64,000 nucleotides of DNA from Phocaeicola_A sp036804505 (GCA_036804505.1 DAIRSI010000017.1:28408-92407), one strand, 5' to 3'. Shown: positions 43,922 through 53,266, counted from the first letter of the stretch. Numbers and translations are program-made. The notes: generated by a model from the letters alone, not told the origin.

Positions 43922-45169
43922 ATGAAAAGATTAAGCTTGATTGCTGCAGCACTGACCTTTTGCCTCTGTGCAGCTTGCGTACAGAAAACCCCGTTAAGTA
44001 TTTCCGTGACAAACAGGGCTACCTTTGATCGTAACGGAGAAATGGTGGAGGTTTCCATGGAAGATATCAATGCCCGACTGCATCTGGCAGATACTGCACA
44101 ATTCATCATTATTGATGAAAATGACCAGCAGGTACCTTATCAAATCACTTATGATGGATTGGTCGCTTTTCCTGCGAATGTGAAAGCCAGTGCTACTTCG
44201 ACTTATACTATTAAGGAAGGGGTTCCGGATGATTTTGAAACTTGTGCCTATGGAAAAGTATATCCTGAACGTTTGGATGATGTAGCTTGGGAAAACGACC
44301 GTGTTGCTTTTAGGACTTATGGGCCTGCTTTGCAGAAAAGTGGGGAAAGGGCTTTTGGTTACGACGTGTGGTGCAAGCGTACCAGTGATTTGGTTGTGGA
44401 AGACAGATATGCAAAAGAACTGGATTCTGTGAGTCGCATGCGGGTGGATAGTCTGAATGCAATTGATCCGCAACGCTCCAAAGAATTTCTGAAATCTATC
44501 AGCTATCATGTTGACCATGGTAACGGGATGGATGCCTATAGCGTGGGGCCTACGTTAGGTGCTGGCACCGCAGCTCTCATGGACGGAGAATCCATTGCTT
44601 ATCCCAAATGCTACAAAACTTGTGAAATTTTAGATAACGGTCCGTTGCGCTTCACCGTAAAACTCACTTATGAACCTATTGTTTTCAAAGGGGATTCCAA
44701 TATAATTGAGACCCGTATCATATCCTTGGATAAAGGATCGCAGTTGAATAAAACAATTGTCTACTATTCAGGTTTAAAGAAAAAAGCTGATTTGTGTGTC
44801 GGTATTGTGATTCATCCGTCTAATCCAACGGCATATGTCATGAATAAGGAAATGGGTTATATAGGTTATGAAGACTTGACCGACAATGCCAATAATGATA
44901 ATGGCAAGATTTACCTTGGCGCAGTATTCCCGATAGCTGTTAAGGAAACGAAGGCAATTCTTTTCACCGAAAAGGAAAGTAAGGAACTTAGAGGAGGAGC
45001 AACAGGACATGTCCTTGCTGTGAGTGATTATCTTCCCCAGTCTGAATATTTGTATTATTGGGGTGATGGATGGAGTAAATGGGGATTTCCTTCAAAAGAA
45101 ATCTGGGAAAAGTATCTTCAGCATTTTTCTATTGCCGTTCGCAATCCTTTGGTAGTGACTTTGAATTGA
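43922..45169 (+). CDS. DUF4861 lipoprotein
   Basis: 415 residues from the ATG at 43922; the longer reading begins too far upstream of a good signal peptide. The lipobox CAAC lies near residue 19, so the protein is exported and lipid-anchored. The body is all-beta (FRTYGPALQKSGERAFGYDVW, YSVGPTLGAGTAALMDG, LRFTVKLTYEPI) and matches DUF4861, whose members repeatedly sit with uronate-catabolism genes in Bacteroidetes. The reaction is not known to me; a mutarotase-like or lyase-like role on uronates would fit. Its 3' end overlaps the convergent queG by 41 bases. Confidence 0.8.
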   Translation: MKRLSLIAAALTFCLCAACVQKTPLSISVTNRATFDRNGEMVEVSMEDINARLHLADTAQFIIIDENDQQVPYQITYDGLVAFPANVKASATSTYTIKEGVPDDFETCAYGKVYPERLDDVAWENDRVAFRTYGPALQKSGERAFGYDVWCKRTSDLVVEDRYAKELDSVSRMRVDSLNAIDPQRSKEFLKSISYHVDHGNGMDAYSVGPTLGAGTAALMDGESIAYPKCYKTCEILDNGPLRFTVKLTYEPIVFKGDSNIIETRIISLDKGSQLNKTIVYYSGLKKKADLCVGIVIHPSNPTAYVMNKEMGYIGYEDLTDNANNDNGKIYLGAVFPIAVKETKAILFTEKESKELRGGATGHVLAVSDYLPQSEYLYYWGDGWSKWGFPSKEIWEKYLQHFSIAVRNPLVVTLN

Positions 45170-46097
45170 CTACGGCTTTAATATTACGCATTAGGCCGTT
45201 GTATTTTGCTCTTTTCACTGCGGAGCCTTTGAAAAGTTTTTGATAATCTTCGGGAGAGAGATTATCCCATTCATTTGTGGTCATTGCCAGCAACCTTTCC
45301 GATGGTTGGAATTCCGTGACATCAGACGGAAGACAGTATTTGTTCCACGGACAAGCTTTTTGGCATCTGTCGCAGCCATAAATACAATTTCCCAATTTAT
45401 CCAGGGCCCATTCCGGAATGTTGCCTTTGTTTTCTATAGTCAAGTAGCTAAGGCACCGGTTCGCATTCAGAAGATGGGCTGATTCAAGTGCATGAGTTGG
45501 ACATGCATCAAGGCATGCCGTGCAGTTTCCGCATCTGTTTTCCTGTGGATGGTCATATTCCAGTTCTATATTCAGCATCAGCTCTCCTAGAAAGAAAAAT
45601 GATCCTTTGTGAGGCAGAATAAGTAGTGTGTTTTTACCTATCCAGCCTAAGCCGCTGCGCCATGCCCAATAACGTTCCAGAATAGGCGCGGTATCACAGA
45701 ATGTCTTTCCTTTTATTTCTCTTTCGGGAAAAGATTTTTGAAGATTCATAAGTAAAATTTCCAGTTTCTCTTTGACTACTTCATGATAGTCTCTGCCGTA
45801 AGCATACCAGGAAAGCTGAAATTCATTTTCAGGCAAAGTTTGTGCAGGGCAATAATTCAAAGCTACCGAAACAATGCTTTTTGTCCCCTCAAGAAGAAGT
45901 GCTGGGTTTTCTCTTTTGTCTGGATAATTCTCCAAGTATTTCATGGATGCCTGATATCCTTTTTCAAGCCATTTATTATAGAAACAGAATATGTCTTTCT
46001 CAATAGGTTCAGCGGGTGAGATTCCACAAGCAGAAAAGCCGAGGGCTTGGGCCTCGGCTTTCAGTTTTTGGGTAATATGTAGTTTGTTGTTTTCCAT
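45129..46097 (-). CDS. queG: Epoxyqueuosine reductase
   Basis: 322 residues. The N-terminal cobalamin-binding part (residues 1-180) contains DTAPILERYWAWRSGLGWIG, with the catalytic Asp and the family's WIG. Two 4Fe-4S motifs follow, CGNCTACLDACP and CIYGCDRCQKACPW. It reduces epoxyqueuosine to queuosine in tRNA, the last step of the pathway. It lies 2 bases after the NodB-type deacetylase gene and overlaps the DUF4861 gene tail to tail by 41 bases, so the two convergent transcripts have no room for a terminator between them. Confidence 0.95.
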   Translation of the reverse strand: MENNKLHITQKLKAEAQALGFSACGISPAEPIEKDIFCFYNKWLEKGYQASMKYLENYPDKRENPALLLEGTKSIVSVALNYCPAQTLPENEFQLSWYAYGRDYHEVVKEKLEILLMNLQKSFPEREIKGKTFCDTAPILERYWAWRSGLGWIGKNTLLILPHKGSFFFLGELMLNIELEYDHPQENRCGNCTACLDACPTHALESAHLLNANRCLSYLTIENKGNIPEWALDKLGNCIYGCDRCQKACPWNKYCLPSDVTEFQPSERLLAMTTNEWDNLSPEDYQKLFKGSAVKRAKYNGLMRNIKAVVNSKSLPKDCERQ

Positions 46098-46099
46098 TT

Positions 46100-46711
46100 T
46101 TAATCGAAAACCTTAAAACTGTAGCCTTGTTCCAATAACCATTCAATAGAACGGGGCAAGGCATATTTCATATTTTTCTCGGATTTCAGCGAGTCATGAA
46201 AAGTGATAATGGAACCATTCCTTACGTAGTGCTTCACTTTTTCGAAAACTTGCTTGCCGTTCAGTCTCTTGCTGTAATCGCGGGTAACAAGATCCCACAT
46301 CACGATTCTGTACTTGTTGCGCAGGGCGTAGTACTGGATGCCTCTCATGTGTCCGTGTGGAGGACGGAACAGGTCAGTCTTCAAAAACTCGTTGGCTTTT
46401 TCTATGTTGCCCAGATATTCTTTACTGTTGAATTCAAATCCTCTCAGATGATTGAATGTATGATTTCCAAGCCGGTGACCCCTTTCGACGATCATCTTGA
46501 ACTCTTCAGGATGTTTTCTGATATTGTCCCCCACCAGAAAGAAAGTTGCTTTGATATGGTACTTATCCAGTAGATCAAGCACCCAAGGCGTAATTTCAGG
46601 AATAGGGCCGTCGTCGAAAGTCAGATATACTGATTTGTCGTTTTTATCCATCCGCCATAGGGCTTTCGGATAAATCCATCTGAGTATAGCAGGCGGTTGT
46701 TCTATAAACAT
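46100..46711 (-). CDS. NodB-type polysaccharide deacetylase
   Basis: 203 residues. NodB motifs: YLTFDDGPIPEITPW (catalytic Asp and metal Asp), GNHTFNHLRG (metal His pair), RPPHGHMRG, and ITFHDSLKSE near the end with the catalytic His. No clear signal peptide, only a short hydrophobic N-terminal region, so it may act at the membrane or in the cytoplasm. The family removes acetyl groups from GlcNAc polymers such as peptidoglycan. It is read between the DUF2723 gene (35 bases upstream) and queG (2 bases downstream). Confidence 0.9.
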   Translation of the reverse strand: MFIEQPPAILRWIYPKALWRMDKNDKSVYLTFDDGPIPEITPWVLDLLDKYHIKATFFLVGDNIRKHPEEFKMIVERGHRLGNHTFNHLRGFEFNSKEYLGNIEKANEFLKTDLFRPPHGHMRGIQYYALRNKYRIVMWDLVTRDYSKRLNGKQVFEKVKHYVRNGSIITFHDSLKSEKNMKYALPRSIEWLLEQGYSFKVFD

Positions 46712-46746
46712 GCTTTCTTTTTTTGTGTAAAGGGAAGGGTCGGGGG

Positions 46747-49700
46747 TTATTTCCCGACTCTTCCTGCATATATGCTATATAGATTCTCGAATTTCTGTTC
46801 GTAGCTCCTGGTAAGATTTGATTTCGGACTTGACTGGTTCAAAACTTTGTTTATCTCATCAAGCAAATATAAATGATACAAGCAATCCTGGGCTGAAAGT
46901 TGTAAACGATCGTTGTTGAGGCTAAGATACCAAGCTGCATATTGAATGGATTTCTTTGCCAAATCACTCAGAATGGCTTCTCCTTTCTGCTTCTGTCCTA
47001 AGGCGATATATGCCTTTGCCAGATCCAAAGAACCACTTTGGTAGTCGTGAGGTACAGTAGTGGAAGGAATTGCTTTTGTGGCATAGTCCAAAGCTTTCAG
47101 GGCTTTATCCTTTTTACCTTCTTTTAGTAACTGATTTACGAGCAGAGAGAACATGCGACGGTGTGTGTAACACATGCGCGATACCGTTTCGTCCAAATAG
47201 ACTTTCGGATTCTCAATGCCTCCGAACTTGAATTTATGCATCAGGTTGTCATACATTTTCTCGCTGTCTATACGGGCACCCAACGCCGTTGTGTTGAAAG
47301 GTGTGATGCGGTATGCCAAGCCTTCCTGGGTAAAATTATCACCCAGATTGATGTAGTTTTCCGAGCCTACTGTGATAGCAATGTAGATAGGACGTACCCA
47401 ATTCGTGTTGGCAAGCATTTCCAGCATCATGAGTTCGCTCTTGTAAATGGTATGTTTGCCTTTCAGAGAAATGGTCATATAGTCTGGAATCTGTCCGTGC
47501 AGCGAGTCCGGAATCATCATTCCTGAACGTCTCACGGCTTCTTTGTCTATCTTTATGACAATGCTGTCGGTAGGAATCACGTGCAGTTCTTCGTTCTTTG
47601 ACCGAACCCAATACTTCAAGATATTTTTCAACTCAAACGGGTTCTCGCCGAAATTCGCTTTTGCTGTTTTCGGATCTTCTTTGTAAAGGTCCAGAATTTG
47701 TTTCTTGGCTTCGGGCTGTATGGTTATGGCTTCGTTTGTTCCGGATACATATTCCAGTCTGTTCCAATTGATGGGGACTGACGGAGAATTGTAGGCCGGG
47801 CGGCGCATTTGGTCAATGTACCAGTCTGTCTGCAAGTAGCTCAGGTTGCAGACACGTACGTCTGTACGGAATCCTTCCGTTTCCTGGTTGTACCATAATG
47901 GGAAGGTATCGTTATCACCATTGGTGAAAATGATCGGGTTGCCCTTTTCTTGCAATGTCATCAAGTAGTTCTGGCCAAAGTCACGGCAAGTATAGCGTCC
48001 GCTACGGTCATGGTCATCCCAAGTCTGGCTTGCCATTTGAATCGGGACAAGCAGACAAACGAGAGCTACTGCAATGGCCGTTGCCAGTTCGTTCTTTTTC
48101 AGTTTCTTTTGCAAGGTTTCGGTAAGCCCGGCCACACCCAGACCTATCCATATTGCGAAGGCATAGAAGGAACCGGCATAAGCGTAATCGCGTTCGCGAG
48201 GTTGCTGTGGAGCCTGGTTCAAATAAAGTACGATAGCAATACCTGTCATGAAGAACAGGAAGAATACTACCCAGAATTGTTTGATACCTCTCTTTCCTCG
48301 GTATGCTTGCCAGAAGAGACCTATCAATCCGAGAATGAGTGGCAGACAGTAGAACACGTTGTGTCCTTTGTTGGCCTGCAGTTCATCGGGAAGCATACTC
48401 TGGTCGCCTACAAGGTAGTTGTCTACAAAAGGAATACCGGTTATCCAGTTACCATGCTCCGGTTCCCCTTGTCCTTGAATGTCATTCTGTCTCCCTGCAA
48501 AGTTCCACATGAAGTATCTCCAGTACATGTAGTTGAGCTGATAGGTGAAGAAGAACTTGATGTTGTCCCATTGTGTCGGAATCTTCAAGGTCACGGGTGT
48601 GCCGCATTGGTCATAGACCACTTCGTTGCCTGTTACACCTCCCAGCCAGTCTTCATAAGCTTGTGCGTATTGGTCACTGTAGATACGAGGGAACAACATG
48701 TTCTGTGCATATACGTAGTCTGTCTTGTGGCGGATTATTTCATAACTGTCTTTTTCGTTGGGAGAGGCTTTTTCCTTACGTTGATATACCGGGGCGCCTT
48801 CTTTGGTGATAGGCACACAGTAATCGCCTTCTGTTTTCAAGGCAATTTTAGAGGCATATGTTTGTCCGTAGAACAAAGGACGGGTTCCATATTGTTCGCG
48901 TCCCAGATAGTCTCCCAAGGTGAAGATATCTTCCGGAGAGTTCTGGTCCATCGGAGTATTTGCCGTGGAGCGAATAACAATCAGTGCGTAAGAGGAATAT
49001 CCTATCACCATCATCATCATGCAAAGCAGAGAGGTATTGAGGGTGCGTGCACTGATTTTGTATTGTTTCTTGATTCTTTTGCTGTACAGATAAAAACCTA
49101 GAATGAACAGAATTACCATGGCTATGAGCACACTGCTGAAGCCATAGCCGTAGAACGGAATGCCCAAAAGTGTGATGGAGCTGAGAAATGAAAAATTCAT
49201 TCTGCTTTGACTCTTTTGCACGTAGCTTTCGTAAATTCCCCAAATGATAGAGCCCACCATAAGTATGATGTAAACAACCAAACCGGTATTGAAGGCAAAG
49301 CCCATATCGTTCACAAATAGAAGTTCAAACCATCCACCCACTTTCACTACTCCCGGTACGATACCGTATAAAACAACGGCGATGAGTACAAGAGAGCCTA
49401 ATAGTGCAAGCATGGATCCTTTCAGGTTTGCTTCCGGATTCTTTTTATAATAGTACACCAAAACAATGGCAGGGATGCAGAGCAAGTTAAGCAGATGCAC
49501 GCCGATGGAAAGTCCTGTCAGGTATGCAATCAAAACGAGCCAGCGGTCACTGTGAGGCTCGTTGGCAACATCTTCCCATTTCAGAATCAGCCAAAATACC
49601 AAGGCGGTGAAAAGGGATGAATATGCATAAACTTCACCTTCCACTGCACTGAACCAGAAAGTATCACTAAATGTATAGGCCAAGGCGCCTACCAGTCCCG

Positions 49701-50070
49701 AACCCATGATTGTTACGAGTTGTGTCTTTGTCATTTTTGTGATATCCGGGCAGATGAGTTTCCTTGTCAGGTGTGTGACACTCCAGAAAAGAAAAAGAAT
49801 ACATCCTGCACTCAGCAGTGCCGACATGGTGTTTACCATGCGAGCTACCTTACTCGGGTCACTCACGAATTGAGTGAAGAGATTGGCTGTCAGCATGAAG
49901 AAAGGTGCGCCGGGCGGGTGTCCAACTTCCAGTTTATATCCCGTAGTAATAAATTCAGGACAATCCCAAAAACTTGCTGTGGGCTCTATAGTCAGGCAAT
50001 AGACTACAGCCGCAATGGCGAAGGTCATCCAACCCATCAGGTTGTTCACTGTTCTGTACTGTTTCATCAA
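46747..50070 (-). CDS. DUF2723 multi-spanning membrane protein (GT-C-like)
   Basis: 1107 residues. The first 650 or so form about twelve membrane segments. The first outside loop is TIEPTASFWDCPEFITTGYK, with the acidic residues typical of GT-C glycosyltransferases such as protein O-mannosyltransferases. YAYAGSFYAFAIWIGLG and the soluble IIFTNGDNDTFPLWYNQE part follow, and the C-terminus has TPR-like helices (ALKALDYATKAIP). A role in moving a lipid-linked sugar onto envelope proteins or glycans is inferred from the fold; Bacteroidetes O-glycosylate many exported proteins. A TATATTTG element at 50101-50108 gives it its own promoter. Confidence 0.85.
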   Translation of the reverse strand: MMKQYRTVNNLMGWMTFAIAAVVYCLTIEPTASFWDCPEFITTGYKLEVGHPPGAPFFMLTANLFTQFVSDPSKVARMVNTMSALLSAGCILFLFWSVTHLTRKLICPDITKMTKTQLVTIMGSGLVGALAYTFSDTFWFSAVEGEVYAYSSLFTALVFWLILKWEDVANEPHSDRWLVLIAYLTGLSIGVHLLNLLCIPAIVLVYYYKKNPEANLKGSMLALLGSLVLIAVVLYGIVPGVVKVGGWFELLFVNDMGFAFNTGLVVYIILMVGSIIWGIYESYVQKSQSRMNFSFLSSITLLGIPFYGYGFSSVLIAMVILFILGFYLYSKRIKKQYKISARTLNTSLLCMMMMVIGYSSYALIVIRSTANTPMDQNSPEDIFTLGDYLGREQYGTRPLFYGQTYASKIALKTEGDYCVPITKEGAPVYQRKEKASPNEKDSYEIIRHKTDYVYAQNMLFPRIYSDQYAQAYEDWLGGVTGNEVVYDQCGTPVTLKIPTQWDNIKFFFTYQLNYMYWRYFMWNFAGRQNDIQGQGEPEHGNWITGIPFVDNYLVGDQSMLPDELQANKGHNVFYCLPLILGLIGLFWQAYRGKRGIKQFWVVFFLFFMTGIAIVLYLNQAPQQPRERDYAYAGSFYAFAIWIGLGVAGLTETLQKKLKKNELATAIAVALVCLLVPIQMASQTWDDHDRSGRYTCRDFGQNYLMTLQEKGNPIIFTNGDNDTFPLWYNQETEGFRTDVRVCNLSYLQTDWYIDQMRRPAYNSPSVPINWNRLEYVSGTNEAITIQPEAKKQILDLYKEDPKTAKANFGENPFELKNILKYWVRSKNEELHVIPTDSIVIKIDKEAVRRSGMMIPDSLHGQIPDYMTISLKGKHTIYKSELMMLEMLANTNWVRPIYIAITVGSENYINLGDNFTQEGLAYRITPFNTTALGARIDSEKMYDNLMHKFKFGGIENPKVYLDETVSRMCYTHRRMFSLLVNQLLKEGKKDKALKALDYATKAIPSTTVPHDYQSGSLDLAKAYIALGQKQKGEAILSDLAKKSIQYAAWYLSLNNDRLQLSAQDCLYHLYLLDEINKVLNQSSPKSNLTRSYEQKFENLYSIYAGRVGK

Positions 50071-50100
50071 TATTCTATTAATTCGTTAATTTTCAACGCG

Positions 50101-50108
50101 CAAATATA
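50101..50108 (-). promoter_or_regulatory. -7 element of the DUF2723 gene
   Basis: TATATTTG matches TAnnTTTG on the - strand, 30 bases before the ATG. No -33 TTG seen. Confidence 0.5.
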
Positions 50109-50174
50109 CGAGTTTCTGTTTGTTTACTTGTCTTAATCCCAGACTAAAACTTTATATTATAAGTTTATTTAAGA

Positions 50175-50942
50175 CTACTCACCGTCATGATGGGCTTTTA
50201 GTATTCTATGTGGTAAGTCTCCGTGGCCCACTAAATCAATCGGACATCCGAAGTGTTTTTCCAGCCAGTCTCCGGGGAGTTCCGTGTCGGGATGGTAATG
50301 GAGTGTTTCGTTTACGCAGGCAATGGTCTTCACATTTTGCAAGACTGTACCAATATCATGACTCACTAGGATAATTGCTCTGTCTTTGTTTATTTCGCCC
50401 AACAGTTCATAGAGCTTTACTTCAAACTGCTTGTCGATGTAAGTGCTTGGTTCATCCAGAATCACCACATCGGGTTCCGATACGATGGCCCTTCCAAGCA
50501 GCACACGTTGCAATTGTCCGCCACTGAGTTCGCCTATGGGTCTTTGTTCCATGCCTTCCAGTCCCATTTGGATGATGGTCTTTCTTACCTTCTCATGCTG
50601 TTTTTCGTTGAATCTCTGCAGCAGTCCCTTTTGTCTGCTCAAGCCGGAGAGAACGACATTTTCCACAGATATAGGAAATTTTTTGTCAATTTTGTTATAT
50701 TGGGGCAGATATCCCATTTCTATACGGTTTGTTTTTTGGCCGTTCCGAAAAAAATCTATGTTTCCCGACAAAGGTTTCTTCAGTCCGAGAATGATCTTTA
50801 TCAAGGTGGTCTTTCCGCCTCCGTTGGGACCAATTACACCTAGAAAATCTTTTTCGTAAATGGTAAGATCTACGTTTGTCAGTGCTTTCGTTTCTTCATA
50901 ACCGGCATTGATACCGGTAAGTTTCAGTATCGGATTATTCAT
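50175..50942 (-). CDS. Zinc/manganese-type ABC transporter ATPase
   Basis: 255 residues. Walker A GPNGGGKTTLIK, Q loop GYLPQYNKID, signature LSGGQLQR, Walker B VVILDEP and the switch His in VSHDIG are all present. The last 45 residues are unusual and His-rich (ETLHYHPDTELPGDWLEKHFG, HHD), as in ZnuC-type ATPases where they may sense metal. The start overlaps the binding-protein gene by 8 bases. No permease gene (ZnuB-type) is next to it: the following gene is the unrelated DUF2723 protein, so the membrane subunit must be encoded elsewhere. Confidence 0.9.
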   Translation of the reverse strand: MNNPILKLTGINAGYEETKALTNVDLTIYEKDFLGVIGPNGGGKTTLIKIILGLKKPLSGNIDFFRNGQKTNRIEMGYLPQYNKIDKKFPISVENVVLSGLSRQKGLLQRFNEKQHEKVRKTIIQMGLEGMEQRPIGELSGGQLQRVLLGRAIVSEPDVVILDEPSTYIDKQFEVKLYELLGEINKDRAIILVSHDIGTVLQNVKTIACVNETLHYHPDTELPGDWLEKHFGCPIDLVGHGDLPHRILKAHHDGE

Positions 50943-51816
50943 TGTCCAATGATTTTGCTATATGTATCATTTCTTTGCTCCAATTGTAACTGAGGGGATT
51001 GATTGTCACAAGCTGTGTCCCGGTCTCGCGGGCAATAAGCTCTGCATTTCTCTTGTCGAATTCTTCTTGCATGAAGATAATTCTTATCTTCTTTTCGCGG
51101 CATATTTGGATTAGGTCCTTCAAACGGGTGGGGGAAGGTTCCTTTCCTTCTTCTTCGATGCAGATTTGCTCCAGTCCGTAGTCTTTTGCAAAATAGCTTA
51201 ATGCCGGATGGAATATAAGGAATGAACGAGTCGTCTTGTCATTGATCAAGGTTTGTAGCTCTTTTTCGGTACTGTCGATTTCCTTCAGCAATCGCATCAG
51301 ATTTTGTTCAAAATAGTCTTTGCTTTTCGGTTCCAGTTCGCAGAGTCCTTTAAAGATGTTTTGCGCAATGATGCGTGCATTCTTGCTTGAATTCCAGATA
51401 TGGGGATCCGCTTCTGATGAATTTTCAGTTTCGGATTCTTCATGCGAATGTCTCATGTAGAGTTTTCTTATTCCTTTGGATGTGTCGAACACTTTCATCA
51501 GAGGGACATTCTGTTGCAGACGTTTCATCCAGACCTGTTCGAAGCCTATGCTTCCAATACGAAAGTAGGCTATGCTGTTTTCCAAATTTACAAGTTGTTG
51601 AGGGGTAGGATCGTAGGATTCAGGATTGCTTCCTTTGGGTACCATGCTCAATACATCGAACTTGTCTCCGGCAATGGCTTGAGTGAAGTAGCGGAGAGGC
51701 TCTATGGTTACGGTAATCTGGTGACCTGCGGTTCTCTTCCCGTTGCATGATTGCAAGACGAGAGTTCCGGTCAGGGCGGCTATCAGGATAATTATGTGAT
51801 ATATGTTGGTTTTCAT
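50935..51816 (-). CDS. Zinc ABC transporter substrate-binding lipoprotein (ZnuA-like)
   Basis: 293 residues from the ATG at 51816. Lipobox LQSC at about residues 21-24. ZnuA fold: ITVTIEPLRYFTQAIAG, NPESYDPTPQQLVNL, a His/Glu-rich loop RHSHEESETENSSEADPHIW and FHPALSYFAKDYGLEQI for metal binding. It should bind zinc (or manganese) in the periplasm and deliver it to the ABC importer whose ATPase is encoded next, overlapping by 8 bases. The DedA-like gene ends 10 bases before it. No zinc-regulator site was recognised upstream. Confidence 0.9.
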   Translation of the reverse strand: MKTNIYHIIILIAALTGTLVLQSCNGKRTAGHQITVTIEPLRYFTQAIAGDKFDVLSMVPKGSNPESYDPTPQQLVNLENSIAYFRIGSIGFEQVWMKRLQQNVPLMKVFDTSKGIRKLYMRHSHEESETENSSEADPHIWNSSKNARIIAQNIFKGLCELEPKSKDYFEQNLMRLLKEIDSTEKELQTLINDKTTRSFLIFHPALSYFAKDYGLEQICIEEEGKEPSPTRLKDLIQICREKKIRIIFMQEEFDKRNAELIARETGTQLVTINPLSYNWSKEMIHIAKSLDNE

Positions 51817-51826
51817 GGTGATTGGT

Positions 51827-52273
51827 TTATAGAATGAAAGGTAGGGAAATGATGACATAGCGGATACCTTTTCCTATGGTCATGGCTATGGCTGTAAGCA
51901 CAATGTTGGCATGCATCATTCCCAACACAATGGATATGGCATCACCTATGACGGGCAGGGAAGAAAATATAGCCATCCAGGCCCCGCGTCCTTTCATGAA
52001 GCGTTCCGCTTTGTCCAGATGTGCCTTTTTTACGTGAAAATATTTTTCTATCCACCTCATGTTTCCCAGATGTCCTATCCAATAGCAAGTCATACCCCCA
52101 GCCGCATTACCCAAGGTAGCAGCCAGAATGATATATAGAGGACTCATACCCATGGCTAGAAAGGCCAAAAGGACGGCTTCGGAGGCAAAGGGAACTACCG
52201 ATCCTGCCAGGAAGGCTGCCAGAAACATTCCTGCATAGCCGTAGCTGATTAGAAATTGATAAATGGCATCCAT
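51827..52273 (-). CDS. DedA/YqaA-like membrane protein
   Basis: 148 residues from the ATG at 52273. Four to five hydrophobic segments, with the DedA/SNARE-associated features in FLAAFLAGSVVPFASEAVLL, ATLGNAAGGMTCYWIGHLGN and the basic amphipathic KAHLDKAERFMKGRGAW. DedA-family proteins move or recycle lipid carriers such as undecaprenyl phosphate; the YqaA branch is less studied. Its start overlaps the 3' end of the membrane gene upstream by 25 bases and the ZnuA-like gene follows after 10 bases, so it is part of the purD-znu run. Confidence 0.86.
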   Translation of the reverse strand: MDAIYQFLISYGYAGMFLAAFLAGSVVPFASEAVLLAFLAMGMSPLYIILAATLGNAAGGMTCYWIGHLGNMRWIEKYFHVKKAHLDKAERFMKGRGAWMAIFSSLPVIGDAISIVLGMMHANIVLTAIAMTIGKGIRYVIISLPFIL

Positions 52274-53259
52274 ATTGGAACGATTGCTATGAGAATGGAT
52301 AAAACAATGCACACGATGAAAAACAGGTTGGTCACTTTTGAGTTTGTCAGGGCAAACAAGTGAGCTCCCGTGATGCTGTTTATGACCAGATATACTGAAA
52401 ACAGCTCGTTGAACATGGACGGTTGAAGAATTATCGAGGTTCCTACAGCCAGATCGGCGATAAACAGGAATGAAAAATAGGAGCGTATCCTTATTTTATC
52501 CTGAAAGCTGTTCGCCATGAAATGTCCTGCCGAGAAAATGGTTATGAGAGTCAGCAAGCAGAATGCGGCAATTTGGTCAATACTAAGAAGACTGTAATCA
52601 ATGGGTGAGAAAGAAGTCCATTCTGTTAACTGATTGGTCATCAAATCAAAGTTCTGGCTGTAGAGCAGAAATACTGCCCAAAAGCTGTACGGAATGACCA
52701 GCCCGATAACTCCGGCAAAAAATGTACGGATAGTAAATGACTGAAACTGAATCATACCTAGCAGCAGCAATGGTACCAGATAGATGAACTTAGGAGAGAA
52801 CAGGCTTCCCAATCCGCAGAAGAAGAATGCGAAACAAATCTGTTTCACCGGTTCTATTTGTTGGTAGCTGGCAAACAGACTGAACAACAAAGCCACAAAG
52901 CAAAGCTGCAAGAAGATGCCCGGCTGCATTACATGCAGGAAAGAACAGCATCCCATGCACCACAGAAATACGACTCCCACCATAGTGCTCCTTATACGGA
53001 TAAGTGAGAACGTATTGTGCAGTTCCAGAATGGTATAGGCCGTAAGGACGGAAAACAGCAAGCCTATTCCGCCTTCAACCCAGACATTTCCTTTGGGCCA
53101 TACCATCTCCAGAATATTTTCGATAAACGGAGAATAGACAGCCTTATAGTCACCGGTCAGCAAGATACTCACATACCAGATGAGCGCGGTGATGATGATG
53201 ACAATAGGGAAACTGGAGCCTCTTGTAGCTACTTTATTTTGAAACCTTGTATTCCTCAT
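52249..53259 (-). CDS. Polytopic membrane protein (DUF6427-like)
   Basis: 336 residues with about ten hydrophobic segments and short charged loops (for example FPIVIIITALIWYVSILLTG near the N-terminus and FIVCIVLSILIAIVPIWMPF at the end). No catalytic motif recognised. Size, gene order after purD and topology resemble the DUF6427 group of Bacteroidales; the name is tentative. It starts 7 bases after purD and overlaps the DedA-like gene by 25 bases, so it is translated with them. Confidence 0.75.
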   Translation of the reverse strand: MRNTRFQNKVATRGSSFPIVIIITALIWYVSILLTGDYKAVYSPFIENILEMVWPKGNVWVEGGIGLLFSVLTAYTILELHNTFSLIRIRSTMVGVVFLWCMGCCSFLHVMQPGIFLQLCFVALLFSLFASYQQIEPVKQICFAFFFCGLGSLFSPKFIYLVPLLLLGMIQFQSFTIRTFFAGVIGLVIPYSFWAVFLLYSQNFDLMTNQLTEWTSFSPIDYSLLSIDQIAAFCLLTLITIFSAGHFMANSFQDKIRIRSYFSFLFIADLAVGTSIILQPSMFNELFSVYLVINSITGAHLFALTNSKVTNLFFIVCIVLSILIAIVPIWMPFINF

Positions 53260-53266
53260 TCGTTAT

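Noticed and set aside
47950..49101. 383-codon open frame on the + strand across the DUF2723 gene
   Set aside because: Antisense to a well-supported membrane protein gene; no recognisable domain or ribosome site.
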